Source: Cladorhizidae sp. MBARI D1340-BT2 (taxonomy: Eukaryota; Porifera; Demospongiae; Poecilosclerida; Cladorhizidae). From it: DNA of 64,000 nucleotides. The position numbers were made by a program, and so were the translations under genes. The stretch lies in NCBI GenBank assembly GCA_028752905.1, contig JAQNBH010000013.1, positions 13,605,816 through 13,669,815 of the forward strand, read 5' to 3'. The first letter of the stretch is position 1. The number at the start of each line of letters is the position of its first letter. The notes beneath the pieces are model-generated. The model saw only the letters and a list, made by a program, of their open reading frames with translations, searched no databases and was not told the DNA's origin. This document shows, piece by piece, positions 24,113-64,000 of the stretch.

Positions 24113-24899
24113 GCTGTTCAGTGAAATGGAAGTTGAACATGCTGGTAACTTTCCCACCTTCTGGGATGTGCACAAAAACCTCCATCCGCTACTCAACTTA
24201 AATGAATTGTGTAACTTTAAACATCCTCCCACCCGCTATCCCCCCAAAAAATATATGAGATGTTACTGAAATGTGCCCAAGGTTTTCTGTGCCTGTTTTA
24301 ACTAATACTCATTAGCTACTGAGATTGATTTTGTCAGTTAACTTCTAGTGCACATGTAAATGATTCAACCTCTCTCATGACATAGTTTGACCTTAGGTAT
24401 GGCTTCATTTGGTGCATTACAGTGAAGGTCCCTTTACTACAAACATATGTTGCTGGCATAATGAGAACTAATTTCATCACTTTCACCACCTCACTTAGTA
24501 GTATCAGGTCAGAGTAGCCTTTCCGATATCATTACAATCTTTTTAATATTAGTATGGGAGTGTCTGTAGTAGTATGGGAGTGTCTGCAGTTATATTCTTA
24601 TTCTCATCAAAATCTGATCTTTCACATTCCACAACTGTCTTTAGCTTATCCATGACACCGTTGTTCTTTGCAGATTTGCTCACTAAAGACAGTCCATCCT
24701 AAACTGGCTGGTTAAATCTGCCCTTGTATTAACAAGTGATTTGGCAGTACAGTGTCACATTGCCATGAGCTAGTGCTTGCCCATCTTCATATCATTTTTG
24801 ATTGTAGGTTCATCCATACTTTGCTCTTCTGTATCATTTTCTTGATCTTCTTTCAGAATACCTCCAAACTTTCATCATTTCTCAAGAATGTCATTTACT

Positions 24900-25665
24900 A
24901 ACTTTCTTCTTTGACTGAAAATGATTACCTTCACAGGGACTGCCTGTGCAACCCTGTAACTTATACTGTCTTGATTAGTAATGCTGCCACCAGGTAGTTG
25001 TCTATCTTACCCTGAACTGATAACTTGTTGTAAGGCAACTTATTAGTAACAAGGACAACAACTGACAAACACTTGCAACTGAGCTTGAAATTTTTATTCT
25101 GTTCAAGGCAGTTGTAAGCCTTTCGGATTTGTCAGTACAAGAATATCATTCATAAGGCAGACTACATTTTCAAGGTCATTCTGGATCTCTGACATTCTTT
25201 GTTGAATTCAGGTGATGATGTAAACCTAAGTGGAACTTTGTTGAAACTGCACCTTCCAAATCGGGTAATAATGGTTGTGAGTAGTGATGACCTCTTTTAT
25301 AACACAAACTGCCATAAGCCTGAGTTGGCATCTAGTTTTGAGAACGCTGTGACACCTGCTAATTGAGCTAGAGTTTGCTCTTCTGCGGGAAGAATGTAAC
25401 ATTTGTAGCAGGTTTTTCATTGAGTTTTGTAAGCACAATGCAAATTCTCTCTCTGTTATTTGGCTCGAGTACTACCACCATGCCTGCAAACCAATCAGTA
25501 ACTTTATGGACCTGTGTGGTGAACCCTAATTTGACATGCAGCTTTACACGCTGTATGAGAGGAATAAGAACTCAGCGGGACATTTTGAGGGCAAAAGGCT
25601 CACCTCCTACTTTAAGCTTAATGGTGTGTTTGTATTGTATTTTCTCCAAGCCAGAAAACTATTCA
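24900..25665 (-). mobile_element. Gypsy retrotransposon remnant E (RT region)
   Basis: On the minus strand, 25665-25460 reads as the RT N-terminus (TIKLKVGGEPFAL, VTDWFAGMVVV.EPN...RIC). 25440-25110 reads as the palm (TAFSKLDANSGLWQFVL, then LTTIITRFGRCSFNKV...FTSSPEF), followed by a decayed region. Stops are frequent. The segment 25460-25665 recurs inverted at 26505-26700. Confidence 0.68.
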
Positions 25666-26480
25666 GGAAAAATATCCTTCACTATAGCCATCACACTTGC
25701 TAATAACTTCTATGGCAGGTCTGCCCAACAGGGGCCTATGATGATCTTTAACAACAGAGGGGTGGAGAATACCTGCAGCTGAAGTACAGCATAATAAGGT
25801 GATGTGGTCTCTAGTACTAGGAACTTAATTAACCGTACATATTTCTTACTCATTTGAGGGTCACAGCCTTTTCCCTCGTGTAGTCCAGAGGTAAAAATGA
25901 CCCATCACAATTATAGATCGCTTATGGCTTACTTTTAAGGTGATGTTCTTCTCGTGACTTTTCCAAAACTTAAAAGAATTCATCAACAATCTCTTGGCTA
26001 AAACCCTCTGCTCTGCTATGGTAAAGAGAGTTGGTTTTCCTCAGAGTCTGTTTGGGATGATACTTCTTAAAATTTGTCCACCGGTGATCACTAGGTCCAT
26101 GTTCAGGTTTATTCCCAAGCGAAATCATCATGGTCCATGTCAGTGGTAATCTTCACTGAGCCATGTAAATGAGGATGAAACATGATCATCTTCTGTCTGA
26201 TTTGGTAAGAAAATTTTAACACCAGGTTTGCTTCAATGTTCGACTTTACCCTTAGCTTTGTCTTCAAGTATCTTACAGGGCACACTAAACTGGATTAATG
26301 CTCCTCTCACTGACATTCCTCCTTTGACACATTTTATTGCTTTAAGCACATATCCATCATCTCACAATTTTGTTTCTTGGAAGCATCCTATAAAGGAACA
26401 TGAAAAGGGCTAGCTAATTAATAGCAAACGTTATCAGACAATCTTGTGTCGCACAGATAGCTTGAGCATGACCCTTCTGC
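25666..26480. other. Spacer between inverted gypsy remnants, nothing recognised
   Basis: By position this could be gag or protease sequence of remnant E, but no zinc knuckle or DTG/DSG motif could be read. Confidence 0.35.
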
Positions 26481-26484
26481 GTAA

Positions 26485-27900
26485 TTGTCACAGGGCCAAC
26501 TGAGACATGGCTGGTTTTCTAGCTTGGGAAAATACAATACGAACACACCATTAAGCTTAAAGTGGGAGCCGGGCCTTTTTCCCTCTAAATGCCACGCTGA
26601 GCTCCTATTCCTCTATGCAGCCTGTAAAGCTTGCATAGTCAAATTAGGAGGCACCATGCAGGTCCATAAAGTTACTGATTGGTGTGCAGGCTGGTGGTAG
26701 TACTCAAGGAGAAACATGTGTTCTCTCAGTGATCAGTCAAGTTCTTGGGTCTAAAAATGGGGTTACCGCCTGATCCCGACTGGGTCACAGTTATCTTAAA
26801 CATGAAGGACTCAGGGACGTAAGTGATATCAGATGTTTCCTCAGCATTGCAAATAAAGTTGACTCCTGATTTAACCAACTTGACTAACTCAATTAGGGAG
26901 TTACTGTCCAAGGAAGTTGAGTGGTGCTAGAGCCTAGCCCTAGCCCTAGCCAGTACAAACAAATCCTTTACCATCATCAAAGTGTCCTTGAGGCGAAGGC
27001 CAGTGCTAGCACTTTTGGTGTAAACTGCTGATGCCTCACCATATGGACTAGAGGCAGTGCTTCTTCTACATCCACAAGGAAATGAGTTCCCAAAAGTGAC
27101 TTTCATTCCAAGGTCAATGATGCCAACAGAGCAATATTAAAGCAGAAATAGATAAAGATGGAACTGCCTTGGGTATATGAGTGGTCCTCAGAATACTTAA
27201 ATGGCCTCATCTTTGTAATCCACAAACCGTTAGTTCCTTGCTAAGCTCAAAACATCTAGATGAACTTCCACTAGGTACGTATACAATGGTTCAGGATGAG
27301 GCTTACGAGATTAAAGATCCACTTCTTCCTCTAAACCATGATCAGACCCTATTGAGCCAGCAGGTGAGAGGATCTGCAGTATGCAGTTCTTTACCTGGAA
27401 CATGAGTTATAGAGTATGTGTAGTGCATCATACAAAACTTCCAGCTATGAAAGGGAAGCTGGAATAACTCCTGTCAAGAACAAATTTGACACCTGCAAAA
27501 GTAATGCATGCCTGGTAGAAGCTCACTCTCCGGACTCTATATTTCAGTGGCATCTGACCTATCAGTAGAGAAGGAAATACTGATGTGAAACAGTCAACTG
27601 GTAATTCCTGCAGCTTTGAGGAGTGAACTCCTTAAGTTGATTCATGTTGGACATCAAGGAATTGTGAAGAATAAAGAAGGATACAAATTATTTGTCTAGT
27701 TGCTGGCTCTGTCTAAGCAACTAAAAAAGACACGGGGACAGTTACAGTGAATGTCGGAGCTATTGCACACTGAAGGACATTCTGTCATGCAATACATTCG
27801 TTTAGTAGATAATAACAAGGACTCGCATCAGTCATTTCCCAATATATACAGCAATTGTCCGAAGCTCTGATAAATTGTTCTTTGCTTCTTCTTCAGATGC
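26485..27900 (+). mobile_element. Gypsy retrotransposon remnant D (RT start, RNase H, integrase start)
   Basis: On the plus strand, 26505-26700 matches the RT N-terminal segment of remnant E in reverse orientation (TMQVHKVTDWCAG). At 27200-27400 a decayed RNase H end shows HKPLVPLL-like and SKHLDELP segments. At 27600-27670 VIPAALRSELLKLIHVGHQG is the start of the integrase zinc-finger region. The RT palm between them appears to be deleted or replaced (26720-26940). It is inactive. Confidence 0.65.
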
Positions 27901-27904
27901 ATCA

Positions 27905-28320
27905 GCTAAGCTTCAAGACTGATTTAAATGTTATTCAGTAATTTTATTACATTTAATTTTATTACATTTAACATGCAGGGTCCTACATCTCTAGACTACC
28001 ATAATTTCAACAGGTGCCAGTAGTATAGACAATTCTCTAGCACGTCACACAACTCCTTTTACAATATAATTTGTTCTTCCTCAATAATACAAATGTGGCA
28101 CAAACAACTTTAGATCGACTAAGACTGTGGATACCGCTAGGACACTGAGGGGGATGTTCAGCCACTAAAACAACAGTAGGCACTAACAACTTTAGATGGA
28201 TTAAGATTGTATTTACCCCTAGGACACTGAGCACTAAAACAACAGTAGGCAATAACCACTTTACCACCAGCAATTTCACACGCTAAGATATTAAAAAAAC
28301 TGGTTTGTCCTCTCAAAGCT
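27905..28320. repeat. Tandem ~100-bp duplication upstream of gene 1
   Basis: Segments near 28095-28165 and 28180-28250 repeat the pattern ACAACTTTAGAT.GA.TAAGA and CTAGGACACTGAG. Shorter repeated units read CACTAAAACAACAGTAGGCA. No coding content was seen. Confidence 0.55.
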
Positions 28321-28321
28321 T

Positions 28322-28565
28322 GCGCGTGCGTATCAAAATCCAGCAATGTTGACCGGAAGTTGAGTCTGAAGTGGAGTCGGAAGTTAACTCTTTTGAGGGG
28401 AGTAAATTCGTCTGTCGAGCCGAGCTGCTAGTACCTAGCGTAGGCAGAAAATAGTACTTTCACTAAACGCCAAAAGGCAGTTCATCATTTGCTTTCGATT
28501 ATAAAACCTGGTGTTCCGACTTGAGTTTACTCCATTCGCTGCTAGAACTCGCCTGAACTCGAAGA
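28322..28565 (+). promoter_or_regulatory. Putative promoter / 5' UTR of gene 1 with two ETS-like sites
   Basis: Just upstream of the start codon the sequence becomes locally GC-richer (GCGCGTGCGT at about 28322). It contains ACCGGAAGTT at 28352-28361 and TCGGAAGTTA near 28377, both matching the GGAA-core ETS consensus. No TATA box is obvious. Placement depends on the proposed exon 1. Confidence 0.35.
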
Positions 28566-62088
<33,523 letters not shown>

Positions 62089-64000
62089 ATCTGTAGCAAG
62101 GACAATTTTTTTAAATCATGTGTGTTTAATTGTGTTTGCATCCTTATATTTCTAATGCAATAGTCAATTGTGTAGGCTACTGTACTACTATAATTAATAA
62201 CAACAAAAATAATAATAACAAGAAAAACAATAATAATAACAAGAACAATAATAATAATATAAATAACAAACACTAGCCAGAGACTCCATGGCCCTCACAA
62301 TTAATGTGTCTGAAGCCATTAAATGACTATATACACACATTGATAACCTATAATCTACATGTCAAATAATATACCTAAAATAGGATTTAATGATAAATTA
62401 CATTAAGAGTGAAGGTTTTTCAATGTGCTCTCTTTGATGCAGGGCAGAGCGCACTTTTCCTCTTACATTACTGCTGGCATAGTGTAGACACATTGGTCCA
62501 AGGAGGAAGTTTGCATTGCTAGGACTTTCACTTGTACTTCTTGTCACTAGCCACTGCCCATATCTGCTCAGCTCTCTCTGGATGTTTCTTTCCACATGTG
62601 CTAATGCTTTTCTTGCTAGTCGCTGTCTTTATCTGTTCTGTTCTTTCCAGATTTTTTCCCTATTAATACTCTTACATTTTCATCTAAATCATCCCTTCTC
62701 CATGTCTGTCTCTCTGCTGCAGTAGCTCTATCTTGTACATGCATCATTATGCAAGAGGGGGGACTAATCTATTTCTGGGACATTTTTTTAAATTCGTTCA
62801 TAACTTTTTTATTCTATATACTATGATGTTGAAATTAGTACCATAATGCTGCTCATTCAGAGAGCTTTCCAAAGGTATATTTAGTTTTGACCTAGCGCCA
62901 TTCTGGTCAGAGTTGTGGACAGTTGTGGATACCAACGTGATTTCACATTATTTCACTTTACTCAACACCTGTGTGACATAACCACATACAATTTTGACAG
63001 CACTTAGAGAACCCACAGACATGCATTTTGAATGGATGAAAACATCATAACTTGTAAAATGGATTTTAAAGAAAGGTCAGTGTTTTTCTCATGATTAGCA
63101 ACATTCCAGGGCTAATATCTCCCCCATAGATTTTTTTAGTGGATTCTTTCTATTCAAATGAAAGGGTATGAAAAGAGCTTTCAAATGATATATTAAAAGT
63201 TGATATAGGACAAAGCATGGCCCAATTATGTGCACACAAACTTGAAATAATTCATTTTGAGATACGGCTCTTGAAAAAAGTACATTATTATGTCATCTAT
63301 CTTCCTTTCAGGTTCGTAACTTCGAATTTATGTAGTCAATAGAATGGACAAAAGTGTGTATAACTTTGCAGTGAAGCCTTCAAATGCTCTGAAACTTGAA
63401 ATAGAAATACTACATGAACTATACTATAGAATGAATAAATATCTTAAATTTTTTTTTGGGGGGGAACAAATGGATTGGTCCCGCCTTGCTACATGTTGCA
63501 CTGCACATGAAGTGAGTTCCCCCCCTCCCCAAATCGATCTGATCTTCAACATTTCACTTCAGTGCCAACCACGTATCTGCTCTAATTTTACCATTATGGC
63601 TCTTTGAGGTACTACTTATTACTAATTATAATTTTTTTATATCTTCAATCTGCATTAGTACACTTGGTTTTGCACTTATTTAAAATGGTTACTACGAGTG
63701 AAAACTAACTTTGACAGCTTCTTTATATCATAAATGGTGTCATCAGCTGTTTTTGAGCTATACCAGCTCTGTCAAGCACTCCATTGTACTGGTTCAGCAC
63801 AGTGTGCACAGAGGCCTGCTTGTTATTTTGGGAAGGATTACATGTGATATTTCATTTTTACACAATCTAAAATCTAAGTACATGACCACTTCTGTAAAGA
63901 TTTCAAATAACTATTTTCAGATATCAGTATATACGCAGGTATATTTTCTTACCTGTGGCTTCCAGAAGAAACCCACTGCAATTGATCAATGTAGGCTTCT
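62089..64000. other. 3' flank of gene 1, nothing recognised
   Basis: An AAT/AAC-rich simple repeat lies at about 62190-62270. No canonical AATAAA was seen soon after the gene 1 stop. Frames at 62398-62725 and 63344-63607 have no family signature. Confidence 0.4.

Overview
This is eukaryotic nuclear DNA, almost certainly from an invertebrate metazoan. It is AT-rich, with spliced genes, introns over 10 kb and a dense load of decayed transposons (Ty3/gypsy, Penelope-like, non-LTR, hAT, MITEs). The host genes encode animal-type cell-surface proteins: discoidin (F5/8C) domains, one membrane span, and tails rich in tyrosine motifs. A sponge or another early-branching animal fits the style of these receptors, but the sequence does not prove it. 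No rRNA, tRNA, CRISPR or bacterial-type operon was seen.

Layout. 1-1634: part of a dead gypsy element (copy C1, minus strand), a near-identical duplicate of 57448-59081 (copy C2). 1637-2117: repeat R, also found at 55985-56545. 2123-2541: a MITE. 4.5-6.7 kb: an old gypsy remnant (A). About 9.2-9.6 kb: a doubtful hAT trace. 11.65-12.18 kb: a 35-bp minisatellite. 13646-14267: the last exon of host gene 2, a cytoplasmic tail with 30-residue tyrosine-containing repeats. 15537-18651: gypsy element B, whose pol order is integrase, then reverse transcriptase, then RNase H, then LTR (Gmr1-like). 22.95-24.11 kb: hAT transposase remnant. 24.9-27.9 kb: two gypsy remnants in opposite orientation.

Host gene 1 fills the right half (28566-62088, plus strand). 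I could assemble seven exons with matching splice phases, giving a predicted 456-residue type I membrane protein: signal peptide, discoidin 1, discoidin 2, Thr/Ser/Pro stalk, transmembrane helix, short tail with YETI and YDNPIY motifs. The two discoidin domains are each built from two exons with the same phases (1-0-1). Their second exons are both 154 nt, with cysteines at the same codons. Its introns host most of the other elements: a Tigger/pogo-like MITE, a long-inverted-repeat element, a non-LTR retrotransposon of the 'YLDDG' type with (AAT)n tails beside very large ATT arrays, a Penelope-like element, and gypsy copy C2 with its 5' LTR.

Genes 1 and 2 lie on the same strand. Both end in a tyrosine-rich tail exon that opens with the same phase-2 acceptor, so they may belong to one receptor family. 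This is inference. Nearly all other long open frames are low-complexity translations or transposon fragments.
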